64,000 nucleotides of DNA from Acephala macrosclerotiorum (GCA_014904845.1 MU119218.1:1-64000); one strand, 5' to 3'; shown: positions 25,021 through 37,084, counted from the stretch's first letter. Made by a program: numbers and translations. Notes: generated from the letters alone by a model not told the origin.

Positions 25021-26030
25021 AGTTGCCTTCCTCATTCTTTGCGCGGTGCTGGATGGGCTGAGCATCCTGAGCCTGTGTTGCTCGCTGGACCATGCTACAT
25101 GATCCCGTCCGTCAACGGTACCCTTTCATAGAGGCTTCTCCTTTATTTCCTTGAGCACAAAAGGCCTTCCTGGGTTTCGGTATGGGTTCGCCCTCAATTT
25201 ATTATTTCCAATGTATTTTCTTCTCGGACATAGCGATGGAGTCTTCTGGATTTGGCTCGGGATCTTGGCTGAGACTTTGGCAATTGTTCTTGCTGTTAGC
25301 ATGGAGCAGCAGCGCCCCCAGAAGGCCTCTTGGGAAGATACATAAAAGTGATTTGGTAACTGGAATTCTGGACGTTGGGGCTTTCGCAAATAAGAACAAT
25401 AAAAACACAAAAACACACCTGGGCCGTATAAAACAGTGAGGCCCTGCTTGTCGAGTACATGTAAGTTGTTTCCAAGGCCATCCTTCTCTCCTGAGACATC
25501 CTATACCAACACCGATCCCGTCTTGGGAGCCATCCATACAACTGTTTCCTCTTACAACGGTTTGTTCCTGGTTGATATTCATAGTGGCTGACCGGCCGAT
25601 AATCATAGAGTCAGCAAGAGCTGGCAAACCTCTCTTGACCTCCAAAGCTCGCGGTATCTCTTTCGGTATCCTACTCGTTACAAGTTGCTGACCGTATTGC
25701 TAGCAGCGCGTCCATAGTGGCAGAGGTGGAGGGGCATCCTGAGCATGGAGTTCATTGCATCGGCAGAGCGAGAGTGCTGGGCACAATAGATGGGAGATTA
25801 TTGCCGTGATCAGTATATATATAATCTCAGGCTATGATTCTGCAAAGCCTGTATTTTCAAAAGGCGCGGTCTCTGGGCATCTGCTGCATCCACAACAGCT
25901 TTCTGCGAAATAGCATCATAGATGGTGTAATTGCCCTCGCATAGAGAGCGGAGACCCCTTATCACTCCCTTTACCTTCTCAAAAAGGAGCTGCTGCCTTC
26001 GTTGCGATTCTGAGGTGCCAGGAGGGAGAT
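25021..26030. other. Inter-unit spacer U1-U2
   Basis: Non-coding. ACAAAAACACACC near 25405 recurs near 27757 after U2. GCTATGATTCTGCAAAGCCT near 25831 recurs in diverged form near 30644 after U3. These shared words show that the spacers were duplicated with the genes. Confidence 0.5.
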
Positions 26031-26364
26031 CACGTGAACTCCTACTAGATATCAAGCTCCTTTTCGTCATGATAGAGGCATCCAACACCTATCAGACGGA
26101 ATAATCCCTTTGTTCTCCTGTTCCGCACTAAGAATACGCGGGTGCTCGGTCGCGGTTGTGTTGAGTGGTCGAACTATTTTCGACACAAAACACCCTCAAG
26201 GCTACCACCCCTCGATATCTTTCTCCGACCATCACACATTCTTTTCATCAACCTTGCGCAACCACACCGCAACTGCATTGGCTGCAGCCCCTTGCACCAA
26301 GAGTTGATTCCTAGGATATCCAAGCTCTGGTCTCTACTCTGACTTGATCTGAGTCATTCCCGCA
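26031..26364 (+). promoter_or_regulatory. U2 promoter module with CACGTG
   Basis: CACGTGA at 26031-26037 is followed by ACTCCTACTAGATATCAAGC, then GTTCTCCTGTTCCGCACTA, a C/T-rich stretch and CTTGCACCAAGAGTTGATTC (26291-26310). The same order of blocks precedes U3 and U4. CACGTG is the E-box bound by bHLH factors in fungi; the factor here is unknown. Confidence 0.55.
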
Positions 26365-27591
26365 ATGTCCTACATTCAGAGTCCCTCTCTGGGGCGCATT
26401 CGACCTCTGCAAGAACAAGAAACATCCAGCCGTAGGTCGATCCATCCAGGCGCACGTTTTCTCTACTGACAGACTGATAGTCCACGATCAATATCCTCAA
26501 GCTCTGCAAATCATGGGCCAGACTACTGTTGATAGACAACAAGTATATTCGCGTATGTACCACGGGTTCGAACACAGCTCGCCTCTTGCTGACAGAATGA
26601 TAGAACTCTATCAATCCTTATTAAATATGGATGGCGATCTTCCTAGTGAGAGCTCGGATGGAATGAGTACGTCATCGCCAACAAGAGGTATCGCATCGCT
26701 GACACCAGTAGTTGTTTTCCATGCATCGCCGCATATCAACAGCCCCGAGGAGATGAAGTGCTTCCTGGCGTTCCTTCAGAAGGAGGGAAAGAAGGGTAGG
26801 CCGACTTTCTGCTGAGGTAATTAATAAAGCTGACAAAACGTAGTTGGGGTAAAGTCACCCTTGAGCATATTACAGCTCCTCCAAGCTTTAGAGAAGCACC
26901 CAGGTAGGATCCCCAACACCCAGACATGGATCATGCTAACAAAATGTGCTCAGAATTCGACTGGAATATGGCCACCTTCAAGTATTGCTTTCCGGGTGCC
27001 TTCGATGTAGCTGTTGCCGACCCTGACGGATGGTCTGACCTTCCTGCTCTCCAGTTCTTGGCAGACAAGTATCGATCCATTCGACACGAATCTCAATCAT
27101 CCGCCGCAGCATCAACGTTGGTCCCTTGTGGTCATACTCGATACTTCCAAAAAGTCGGCAAGGAGGCTGGATATCCCTCCAACGAGCTCGCCACTCCCCA
27201 GTGTGGCGGCGATCCCATTCAAACGCAGGTCCAACATTCGAAGGCTGTCATATTGTACAGAGACTTCGAGCCATCCCGTAAAGCTCAAGGAACCGAGCGT
27301 CAGGTCTCCCCAGAATTAGCCCGTAAGGCTCGAGAGGCTGGTTTGCGTCCCAACCCTAAATACAAAAGCGATTTAAACGAATACCACCTCAGAAACGCCA
27401 GCTGCCTCCCACATCGGAATATTCCGGTCTTCGTAAAGGGAATCCACGTCAATACCACAGTCGAAGAGATTCTAGCTATCGTTGAAGAGGGAAAGGTGTT
27501 CAGTTCGTCGCGCGTCCCGGAGAGCCTGCCCAGATTCCCGTATGCTGCTGCAAACATCACGTTTATGTCGACTCGCGCAGCAAATATGTGA
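26365..27591 (+). pseudogene. U2: RRM-like paralog truncated inside the first domain
   Basis: At least five phase-1 introns can be read; exons join to IVFHASPHINSPEEMKCFLA, GVKSPLSILQLLQALEKHPE and the last exon (from about 26981) with DWNMATFKYCFPGAFDVAVA. The last exon reaches the RRM-like domain (KYKSDLNEYHLRNASC, IPVFVKGIHVNTTVEE, GKVFSSSR, AAANITFM) and stops with TGA at 27589-27591, right after the RNP1-like strand. In U3 another 150 residues follow, including the second half and DPCD tail; nothing like them exists downstream here. Either a C-terminal deletion created a dead gene, or a half-domain protein is produced. ATG 26365 is used; ATG 26513 is an alternative. Two similar introns ending TGATAG near 26480 and 26600 suggest a small internal duplication. 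Confidence 0.6.
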
Positions 27592-28509
27592 TTGACTTGG
27601 TTCGATGTCTCGCCGAAAACCGTTAGATCATCCTTACCAGTCATGGTAAGGGTTTCTGTAGGCGGATTCAGGAATAATGAACCAAAGTAGTTTGGTTTTT
27701 TTTGCGTCGGATTTGAGGGTATTCGGAAGATTTTGTAAACATAAATAATGAAAAAGACAAAAACACACCCTAAAACATACAACAGTGATGCCTTTGATTT
27801 ACAGTTGTCGTGAGTTGTTTCCCTCCTTCTATCTTCAGACATCCTATTACGACAACGTATTTGAAGTCCATGATGTTTTGCTATTCACAGGTGGGCTGAC
27901 CGTCTCCTACAGACTTCACGAAGGAGGCGTCAGGCAATAGCAGAAGCTGGCGGAGTGTCCTGGATCTACAATTTTCGTTGTGTTTCGGCTTTGGCGACTT
28001 CCTGACCAAATTCAGAGCAGAGATCCGGATTGTTTGGCATCCTGGAGCTGGCGTGGACTTCATTTGTGAGCAACTTTATCCAAAGGGGACAAAGACAGGC
28101 TGGTAGATAAAGTAATACCTGAATCTTATAATAACGACGTTGCCGCTGTGCTGCACACCAAGCGACTTTTGCCCTGGCCGTATATGTATAGAGTATAGCC
28201 AACACTCATCATTCAACAGAGCTACAACTTCTCGAAAAGTGTCCTTGAATGTAGCTTATTCCTCTGAAGAGCCTTTCCCTTGGCCACGAAGAGATTCTCT
28301 TTTCCATGCAAAGAGAGTATTTGCACCAGCTCTCAACAAATCTGCCGCATCATCAAAACTGCCTCTGAAGGACTATCCTTGACAATCTGCTCCAGAGACT
28401 ACAGATAGACACATCTCTAGACCCCTTTTTTTAGCTCGCTTATTGCTATCTCGCCTAAGCGACGCTGCATGGCACTCAGGGTGATTTCCGAGGTGAGGAA
28501 GAGCCATAT
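27592..28509. other. Inter-unit spacer U2-U3
   Basis: Non-coding; carries ACAAAAACACACC near 27757 shared with the U1-U2 spacer. Minus-strand frames here are shadows. Confidence 0.5.
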
Positions 28510-28812
28510 CACGTGAACTCTTGCTAGATATCAAGCTCTGGTCGTCATAACGAGCAAGTTCGGATGAACAATTCTTTGTTCATGAGTTCCGCAATAAAAA
28601 TAGGCGAAAGTGTGGTCGCGTTCCGACCTCGAGCCATATCGAAGCCTCGCGTCTTCTCGGATCCAGCTCTCGTCGATATCTTCCTTCCACAACATCTTTC
28701 ATCAACACTGCGCAGGAGCAATAGTGCTTCATCAATTGCAGCACCTTGCGTCAAGGGTTGATTTCCACATACCAAATTGCGATTCTGCCTTGATTTGGCT
28801 CGTTCCGCAGTA
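28510..28812 (+). promoter_or_regulatory. U3 promoter module with CACGTG
   Basis: CACGTG at 28510-28515 followed by AACTCTTGCTAGATATCAAG, CATGAGTTCCGCAAT and a C/T-rich leader ending CTTGCGTCAAGGGTTGATTT (28745-28764). Block order and the distance to the ATG (about 300 bp) match U2 and U4. Confidence 0.55.
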
Positions 28813-30398
28813 ATGTCTGCTCCGGCGAGATCGAGCCTGGCGCGCATGGTCATGGCCATGCCGCCAACTAATCCAGACTATGTACCAGCAGGTAAGGAGC
28901 ACAGATCGAGGTGCGCTTCACCTCCTTGCTGACAGATTGATAGACCCCGATCGCTTTATCCGAATGTTGGAGCGTGAAGCATCGCTAGAGAGCACTGCGA
29001 GTTCTGAAATTATCAGTAGGTCAGCTCTAACTGGCAGCTATCGCTATACTGATACTGCATACAGTCTCTCGAAGTCCTCAGCCCAAGCCCAAGCCGCCGA
29101 TGGGTATGGAGGAGACCAGATGGTTCCTGGGGATCGCGCAGAGAGGGGCCGAGCAAAGTATGACGCCTTCTACCTTCTATAGTCCTTAGCTGACTGAGTG
29201 CAGGTGGCCGAAAGGATCCATTGACGATGGCTGAGTTGCTTCAGGAGCTGATGAAGCTTCCCAAGAGTGGTAAATTGATCCGTCATGGAGACTTGGACCT
29301 ATGCTGATGCGTATAGTTTACGATCCATCAAACCACTGCTTTACCACCATTGCTGCTGCTGCAAAGTCCGACCCCTGGAACTGGTATAAGCGTCCAGCCC
29401 TCCAGTACCTAGACGACGAGCCCTGTGAGAGCACCTCTGTAGTTCGACGCAAATCCTCGCTCTCTGCTACTGCTAGGGCTTTTGTTCCGCAGCATACACA
29501 GGTTATCCAGAACAAACCCCATGGTCATCAGTCTCAGGTCCTCGTGCCATATGATCAGCAGGCATATGCTGCACAGCACCAGGAATATGCCGTCGCCCCC
29601 TTCCATACACAGATCGCCCTTCCACCACAGAAATTCACCCAGCTCGTTCAGTACCACCCGTTCGAGCGATCTCATAAGCGTCGAGACATGGAACGTGTCG
29701 ATTCTTCCAAAGCCATTATAGGCCAAGTTGAGGTTGAGAATACCGATTTATGCACCAAGTACAAGGGCGAGGAGACAAAGTTCCAGAAGAGGAACGCAGA
29801 CTGCACCGAGGAAGAGAACGTATCGATCCGTATGAATGGTCTTCCGCCGGATGTTACAATGGCCGAAGTCTTGGACACCATTTTCGAGGGGAGGGTGTTC
29901 AGCAGCTCCCTCGTTTCTCCTAAGCCCCCCGCCTACCTAACTGCGGCTGCGAACATCACTTTCTTAACTCTTGAAGCTGCCAACGCCTTCTATGATCGTG
30001 GCATGAACGAGGGGGTCTGGATTAGACGCTATCGAGCCCATGTTATCCGGAACCGAAACCGAGTCAGATACTTCGATCGTGCTGATGAACTTGAGCAATC
30101 TCGAGTTCTTCAGATCTTCGGCCCAGCTAGCATCTTCTCGGTCGGCGAGGTCATGTATTTCCTTCATTGGTTCATTGACTTCAAGGAGGTCGTACCATTA
30201 AAGATGTCACTCATTAGTCCTGATATGTTGATGCTTGAGGTCGTCTTCCAGTCCATCTATGGACAGAGTCGCCAGGCCAAAAAGGGTTTCGAGGACCTGT
30301 GGATGACCGGACAATTCAACAGCTACGGTAAGCATTACCAGGTTGCCTACGGCCTGGATCCTTGTGACCCTGCTGCTCGCTTCTCTGGTGGTGGATAG
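28813..30398 (+). CDS. U3: RRM-like paralog, intact, five exons
   Basis: Exons 28813-28891, 28944-29015, 29065-29157, 29204-29269 and 29317-30398 join in phase 1 throughout and give 463 aa. The short first exons match those of U2 (ETRWFLGIAQ against EMKCFLAFLQ; LTMAELLQELMKLPK against LSILQLLQALEKHP). A Gln-rich linker (about 145-215) leads to KYKGEETKFQKRNADC, the first RRM-like domain at about 270-350 (VSIRMNGLPPDVT, GRVFSSS, AAANITFL) and the second half at about 362-455 (SRVLQIFGP, YGQSRQAKKGF), with the tail YGLDPCDP. This is the best reference copy of the U subgroup. No catalytic motif, signal peptide or membrane segment. RNA binding is inferred; the biological role is unknown. Confidence 0.8.
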
Positions 30399-30897
30399 TA
30401 CAATGGCTTGCCCATTGGTAGTTAGGCATCATTCCTGTCTGGATCAGGAGAATATCGGACGTGGCGGATGCTTCTTGCTAGAACCATTTTGGTGGCAGTT
30501 TGGAGTTGAGTCTAGAGGCCTCGCAGGCTTTGTAAATGGTAGCAGACTTTCCTGGCAGATAGCCAGACAACTGAGTCATCAACAAAATCCTGTAAATGTC
30601 TTTCCAGTGATGATTGCCGTGACTTTGTATATGTATAGCCTCAGACGATGATCCTGCAAAGCCTCCACTTTTCGAATAGAGCTGATCCCTCAGGAACCCA
30701 AATGTGAAGAGCGTCTTCGGGGATGGCGTGCACCATTTTTGTCCTCAAAATCGCCTCTGGATTTCCACCGAAGATAATCTCCCAAGAATCTGCCAATAGA
30801 GACATCCGCAGATTCCCATTATTGCCTTACTAGCTTTCCACCCAGAGAGACACTGCATTGTCGTGGTTGCGGTTTTCCAAGGTGCAGGGGTGCTCAT
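30399..30897. other. Inter-unit spacer U3-U4
   Basis: Non-coding. GATGATCCTGCAAAGCCT near 30646 matches the spacer before U2, consistent with duplication of whole units. Confidence 0.5.
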
Positions 30898-31222
30898 CAC
30901 GTGGGCTCCTGCCAGACATCCAGTCCTCTCGTCATGACCGTTGCACTAAAGATCGAATGAACTTTTCTTTGTGCTCCTGTTTCACCCTAGCATAGGCGAA
31001 TCTTCGGCTCATTAACGCGGGACAAATTCAGGCCATATTCCAGAGCATCGCGTCTTCCCCAAGCCTTCCTCTTCTCGAAATCCATCTCCCACCACGCCAA
31101 CTCCTCTTTCCATCAACGCCTCTGCAACACCACTAGTACTGTATCAATTGCAGCACCCGGCGCCAAGAGTTGAATACCGTAGCACCAGAGCTCGATTCTG
31201 ACTTGTATTGAATCGTTCCGCG
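30898..31222 (+). promoter_or_regulatory. U4 promoter module with CACGTG
   Basis: CACGTG at 30898-30903, then GGCTCCTGCCAGACATCCAG, GTGCTCCTGTTTCACC and a C/T-rich leader ending CGGCGCCAAGAGTTGAATAC. It lies about 325 bp before the ATG, as in U2 and U3, although the gene behind it is broken. Confidence 0.5.
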
Positions 31223-33187
31223 ATGTCTTCTGACTTCGAGAGAGCTGGCTCGTTGGAGGCACGTGCTTGCACGCAAGGATCGCTACCATTCACTGGTGAG
31301 TTGAAGTGCATCTGGACGCGTCTGCCCTTGCTGATAGATGGATAGAGACAGAGAGTAGCCAACCAGCCAAAGACATGGAGCGCATTTGTTCCGGTGAAAG
31401 CCAACATCCAACTACCGGTAATAGAGTGCATCTGATCGCGCATCCTCTTCATACTGATGACAGTTCGAATAGAAAACCATGACATGCGTATCATTTGGCC
31501 TCTCTCCTTGAGATGCATTGTAGACTCTGATCCCAAGGGTATGTCCAGTGCATCAACAATACGTCGCGCTGCTAATACCACAATAGCTCCTCGTCCTGTT
31601 CCTCGTATTCCTTCCCCGGAGAAGTTGACTCGCGAGAAATGCAAGGTGTTCTTGAAGCACTTTGTGGTCTATATCCAACTAAGTGCCGAAAAGAGTTTTG
31701 ATTCTTCTCCCCCCATTATCACCGTGGCTAACAATTTGTAGATGGTCTCGATAGACCTATCAGCATGAATGACTTTATGGAAGCCTTGGTAAAGCATCCA
31801 GGTAGGGAAGCTGAGACTCGGAACACGGATCAAACTAACGTGCACACCAGACTTCGTCGAGTCCACGCTCTGGTTTCCAGGACTGCCGAGCGATGTGGAT
31901 TCTGCACCAACAAAGTGGCACGAGTATCCAGCTCTGCACTACTTGGACTTAAGCTCCTCCGCCGAGCCTGAAGATAGCCCTAGTGGACGCAGTTGTTCTT
32001 TGTCGCCAACAGCAAAGCTATTCATTCCGGATCGCCCTGACCTCCCTAAGAGATGCAAGTCCTCCCGGTCTGCCGCCACAGAGCTGTTCATTCCAGGAGA
32101 CTTGGAGAAGATGGAAAGCTGCCGCTTGGAGTCGCTGCACAGGAGGCATCGGGAGGCACTGAGCTTGTTACTGCTCAATACCGAGCACCCATCATGACCC
32201 GAAAAGTCGAGCAGACATCGAGCCTTGTTCCGCATACTCATCGAGTCCCGGCCAATGACCCATCAGCACATCATCAGCTTCTTGCTTCCCAGAACAGTCC
32301 ATCGATTGCTTCTCATCAGCTAGCCCATGTCTCGAATATCGCCCAGCAGCGTTCTAAATTTGATTCGCACAGTGCGTCAGCGATTGTTGATCAACACCCA
32401 CATCCAACATTCACCCAGGGCGCCTCTTTCCAGCCGGGAAGGAAGTTCGAGCCTTCGAGAATGCGCCAAGGCCTCGATAGACAAATCACCAATGAGATGA
32501 AGCAACTTGCCGACAGAATGGGCTACACGATCAACCCTCAATACAAGGGTGATGTCAGCAAGTTCACCTTGCGGAACGTCACCTGCCCTGACCACTTGAA
32601 CGTAGCTGTTCGAATCGATGGCATCGATCCAAATGCGACCGTGCAGCTGATTATGTCCAAGTTCTGAGAGGGAAAAGTGTTCAGCTTCCATCGAATTGAA
32701 TCTGAGTATCCACGTTTCCCAACCGCCGCCGCCGATGTAACCTTCATGACAGTCCAGGCGGCCAATGCCTTCATTGCCCGCAGTATCTACCCTGGAATTT
32801 GGATTGGCAGAACCCAAGTCCGAGCAATTCCGAACAAGCACAAATGCAGAACCTTCGAGGGAGGTGACATGAGTGCATCTCGAGTTCTGTACATGGTTAG
32901 CCCTGCAGGCTCTATGTCTGCTGCAGGAATGGTGTCGTGGTTCAAGAAAGGCTTTTTTCTTCGATCCTGTTGACCAGCAGGAGGGTTGGAATGCCGATGG
33001 TACTATGTGGGTCATGATCGCTTTCCAGTCGATCTATGGCCAGAGCCGTCAGACTAAGACCATGTTCGAGGTCTGGGTCGAGTCGTTGAATGCCGAGGAT
33101 CAAGAGAAATTTCAGATATTCTATGGTCCCGATCCGTGCGACCAATCTTCCAGGTATTTCCACACTGGCTGGGCTCCCGAATATTGA
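31223..33187 (+). pseudogene. U4: RRM-like paralog with three lesions
   Basis: Starts MSSDFERAG and continues through U-type exons (ISMNDFMEALVKHPD, then EYPALHYLDLSS). Lesions: a frame change between about 32100 and 32195, where one frame ends in TGA at 32195 and the family frame continues from MTRKVEQTSS; an inserted TGA at 32665-32667 between MSKF and EGKVFS, where U3 has IFEGRVFS; and a one-base insertion near 32950 splitting WFKK from AFFFDPVDQQ. Otherwise both halves are well kept: QYKGDVSKFTLRNVTC, VAVRIDGIDPNATV, AAADVTFM, SRVLYMVSP, YGQSRQTKTMF and the tail YGPDPCDQ. Preservation of the tail suggests recent loss. An intron could explain the first frame change but not the other two. 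Confidence 0.7.
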
Positions 33188-34358
33188 GCGACCTGCCTCA
33201 ATGACTCGTTGGTGGCTCCGTATGTTGCTTCGCGAACTTGAAGTCTTTGGAGCAATCTTAGAGAGATTGGACATCTGCGCCTGCATGTTGGCTATCGACC
33301 GAATCCATGTGTAAGCTGCATACTTCCTTTTCCTTCGACAATTCGACACCGATCGCCAACTCCTCTTCAGGCAGCAAGGCCGGCTTGATGAGCGACCACA
33401 GCTCAACTTGTGCACCGCCTTGACCCTGGTCTAATCTCGCCATCCACCGACTTTCGTATTGCAACGTCGACAACTCGGCATAATTTGCTTTCGGAATCGG
33501 CGTTTTTAATTTGCGTTTCTTATAGCGATGGAGTTTTCCTTGGATACATCCGCAAGGTCTGAATTGGGGAGAGCGCATGCTCTTTTTCGAGTCCCAACTA
33601 CTTGTTGGTTAGCATAGGATAGGTACATCATAAAAGTTTGCTTTGCAGGTCTAGCGAGGATACTCTCCATGCTGAATACGATCTTAAAACACAAAATAGC
33701 AAAATACAGGAAAAAGAACCTGAGAACATACCTCGATACCTCATAATGCCATAGAGCCTTGCGCTGGTTTGTGGATGGTTGTAGGGCGCAGCCCCAAGTT
33801 CCTCCTGCCCAGTATATATAGGGCCTTCCTCCCCCTTTCTTGACGTTAGTCTGTGTTAGGACTAGCGTCTATAACATACCCACCAACCCACGTCTTTCTT
33901 CCTCCGTTTCAACTTTGCATGCCCCGTACATACTTAGAAGTACTCCGCGTACAGAAATAAAACAGTAGTAAAAGGTAAATTGAGACTTTCCTCCGCGGCG
34001 GAGCCCTTCCGTTCCCTCCTGACATCCACAGAACAGAAAAAACATCATCATAACACACAAAGCAATGAAGGTTGAGCACACCGCGCTAACGGCGGATACA
34101 GTCGAAAACTTTTGCATTTTGCTAAATCTACGGAAACATCTATGGATATCTCTTACAACCTTAGTATGCACGTATGCACCAGCTTCCTTTCAATAACAAG
34201 TCCAAGTAACATTACCAGTATGATCTCCGAGCTTCCAGTTATAATATTAAAGCAATCGCTCCAAAACATCCCGTCGCACAACCTCAAACATCTCCGCAAT
34301 GTGCCACACGAATTCCTCATAATGCGACCTGAGACACCCTTCACTTAACGCCGCCCGC
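33188..34358. other. Spacer between the RRM-like cluster and CAX; one doubtful minus-strand frame
   Basis: A 106-codon frame at 33578-33258 (minus) has fairly natural composition (LHRYKKRKLKTPIPKANYAE, then WMARLDQGQGGAQVELWSL) but no domain and no clear start. It may be a remnant. The rest is non-coding and includes the 3' region of CAX. Confidence 0.35.
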
Positions 34359-35793
34359 TCAACCAAGCCCAAGCAGTCCTCTAGTAACCTTAGCCATAGG
34401 GGTAGAACCAGTATCGGCGGAAGGCTCAGGATTTGGGTAGTAAAAGGCGGCGACAGCAATGTTGATGTATACAATGACACAAAGGGAACCTTCGAGGTAG
34501 TTGGACTTCTGGTCTCTCAAGAAGTTGCCAACCACAAGGATTGCCAGGATCAAGACAATGATGTTGAAAAGATCAAAGTTCAAGTCCATGCTCTTGTTCA
34601 GACCCCAGCCGACTAGGACGACGAGAGGGCCATTGAACAGCGAGGTTTGAATGGTTGCACCTAGGACATGAGCAAGAGCCATGTTCATTTGGTTGTCCCA
34701 TGCTTCATCAATGGCAGTAAGATGCTCTGCGAACTTTTCGACAAGAGGTACGAGAATCAGACCAACGAAACTGTCCGAGACACCACGGTCCTCGACGATG
34801 TATGAGATCTCTTGGACTAGGCTGATGGCGATGATGGTGACCAGTGTGATTGCAATGGCAAGAGCAATGACACATTCAGTGAAGGTCAGCTTTGCTTTCA
34901 CTTCATGTGCATCATGGTCTCCGTGCTGCTCATCCTCCTTGAAGATGGCATCATAGATGCTCTCATGGGTACGAATTTGGAAGTACGTGTAGACTGTATA
35001 TGCAATGAGGAGGAGGATAGCCGTGATGCGTGAGATGTGGAGGACTCTGGCGTCAACATCTCCCGCAGATTCGTGGCCATTTGCTGTGACTGCAGTGTGG
35101 AAAGCAGCAGGTACAATAAGACCGAAACCACTTTGAGTCATTAGCTAACGTCTCAATAGCATAGGTTTGCAGTACATACGCTGTAAGTAAGAGATCACTT
35201 CCAACCTCACCAACGACCTCGTTGAATTCCAATTCGTTGTGACGAACACCTCCAACAACGAAGCACATCCCTAGGCAGAGCAATTGAGTGGCCAAGACCG
35301 AGCCGAGAATGGCAGCTTGTATAACCTTGAACTGGTCGTGCCTGACCAGGACCATGAACATGACGATCTCGACCACCGAACCGAGGGTTGTTTCCAAGAT
35401 AACTCCAAACACCTTGTGCAACTTCCGACCCATCTCTTGACCGGCAAACCCAATCAGATTGGCACAAGGGATCATGGCCATGTAGTTGAGAACGAAAATG
35501 GCAAGGTGGAGGTCGGGTCGAGAGTACTTGACAGCAATTGCTGCAGGCACGACTGGCCAGAGCACATTGCAGATTCGAGAGGCTCGACTGGTTGAACGCC
35601 AGCAGATTCTGAAGAAGTGGTACGGGTGTATGCCTTTTCTGCCACTTTCTCCTGCAGGTTGAATACCAGTTGTAACGCGAAGTATATGGCGGGGGACTGC
35701 GAGTTCGGAGCCATAGGTGGGAAGGATGCTTGCTGTCGAGGTGTGGTCGCCTTCGTCGACGTGTAATGCCTTACGTGAGCTAGAGCCTTTCAT
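34359..35793 (-). CDS. CAX-type Ca2+/H+ exchanger, variant signature
   Basis: Exons 35793-35180 and 35130-34359 give 461 aa. Several hydrophobic segments and two inverted c-repeats mark the Ca2+/cation antiporter superfamily; fungal CAX/Vcx1 proteins move Ca2+ into the vacuole in exchange for protons. Repeat one reads ETTLGSVVEIV (about 134-144) where classic CAX has GNAVE, so Asn is replaced by Ser. Repeat two reads PLVEKFAEHLTA (about 333-344) where the classic form is GNAAEH, so Gly-Asn-Ala becomes Glu-Lys-Phe. The catalytic Glu of each repeat is kept. LGATIQTSLFNGPLVV follows as in the family. A loop at about 270-283 is rich in Glu, Asp and His. The N-terminus is long and hydrophilic, as in autoinhibited CAX proteins. 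Ion specificity may differ from Vcx1. Confidence 0.85.
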
Positions 35794-37084
35794 TTCGAGT
35801 CTTCAGCGAGTATTGCTTCTCTTCTGTTGGTGTTTTCGAGTTGGATGAGAGATGATCATAATGAAGGAAGCTGGGAAAGGGGTATATGAAGGTCGTCGCG
35901 TGGTTCTTTCCGTTTGTGGTCCGTAGAATACTGCTCACGATGTCCTTCGGTTCAATGGGGAAGCTGCGGTCTGTATGAAGGTAAGTGCATCCAGTGACAC
36001 TTGCCACGGCTAAATCGAAGGAGGTGGTAAAGACAATATTTGCAAGGGCCATGCTGAGCTTCGGAACGTCGATTCAAATGGCAGTGCCAGCAGCGCTCAA
36101 ATTCGCTGGATAATTTCATGCAGGATTGGCCAACCTGGCGGACGAGTCTAGTTCGAAGTGTAGATTTGCAGCGCAAATAGCTTAACGGGTGAGGCTCCGT
36201 CCATCTGTCGTTTTAGTTGCAAGACGACGCCCAGGCGGGGAAAGTGAAGTTTGAGTTGAGTTCCAGCGCACGCGTCGCCTCGCGTGAATTAATTTCACTC
36301 ACTCTTTCGGAGCCTTTCGTCAGGGCCCTGGAGCTCACTCGCCATTCTCAAAACATCAGCTTTATATCCAATTTATAGGAGGCTGCTTCCCATGAGGTCG
36401 TAGAGTTGGAGATGCACCTGATCTTTCCCTGCTTCGGAAGCCTTTTGAACGCTGGTCTTGTAGGGTGCACGACACCTCACCGTTTCACCTCACGGACCCC
36501 TCTGCATTCTAGACGTCGTCTCGGTCTGTCGAAGGGTTTCCTGCTCGAACCCATCATGAGATCCGAAGTTGAATGTAAGGCAGCTCTCGTGTTGTAAGCA
36601 GCTCCTTGACATTTTAATAAAGTGAAGCAAAGCAAAGCGAGGCGAGGTGAGTGCGAGGGCCGAACACGCTGTAGATTGATATGGAGGCTCGCGCCAAGAT
36701 TCACTAGCGTGTCTCCACACCGCTGAACCTTTTGTGAACTCAATACTCGTAGCCAAACCTCACCGAGAGCTGCTTTAGACTTGACTTCTTCGAAAGGGAG
36801 AATAAAATTCGTCTTTTCATCCCACAACGATGCCAAAAAATGGATGTAAACCGGAATACCGTGTTCACTTATGCACTCTCTTTCATATGTCCGACGACCT
36901 ACCGGTATTCATTTCTTCGGGGATAGCAGCATTAGTAAGGACAAAAGGCTGGCATCACAATGGCCAAGATCAACCACGGACAAGTTATATATCACACCAG
37001 TGTTAGGGGTTTGATGGTAGGTATAAGTTTCAGTTTCCCATATTCTGTCTGTACAATTTCGAAAGGCATTCATTCCACCGTCAA
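35794..37084. other. Divergent intergenic region between CAX and the SDR
   Basis: Promoters of both genes. No frame with support; minus-strand frames at 36477-36836 are shadows or chance. GC-purine repeats such as AAGCAAAGCGAGGCGAGG near 36630 are simple sequence. Confidence 0.5.

Noticed and set aside
33258..33578. Minus-strand 106-codon frame after U4
   Set aside because: Composition is fair but there is no homology signal, start or neighbour in phase; not promoted to a gene.
36477..36836. Minus-strand frames upstream of the SDR gene
   Set aside because: Two overlapping frames of similar length with no conserved motif; typical chance frames in GC-normal intergenic DNA.
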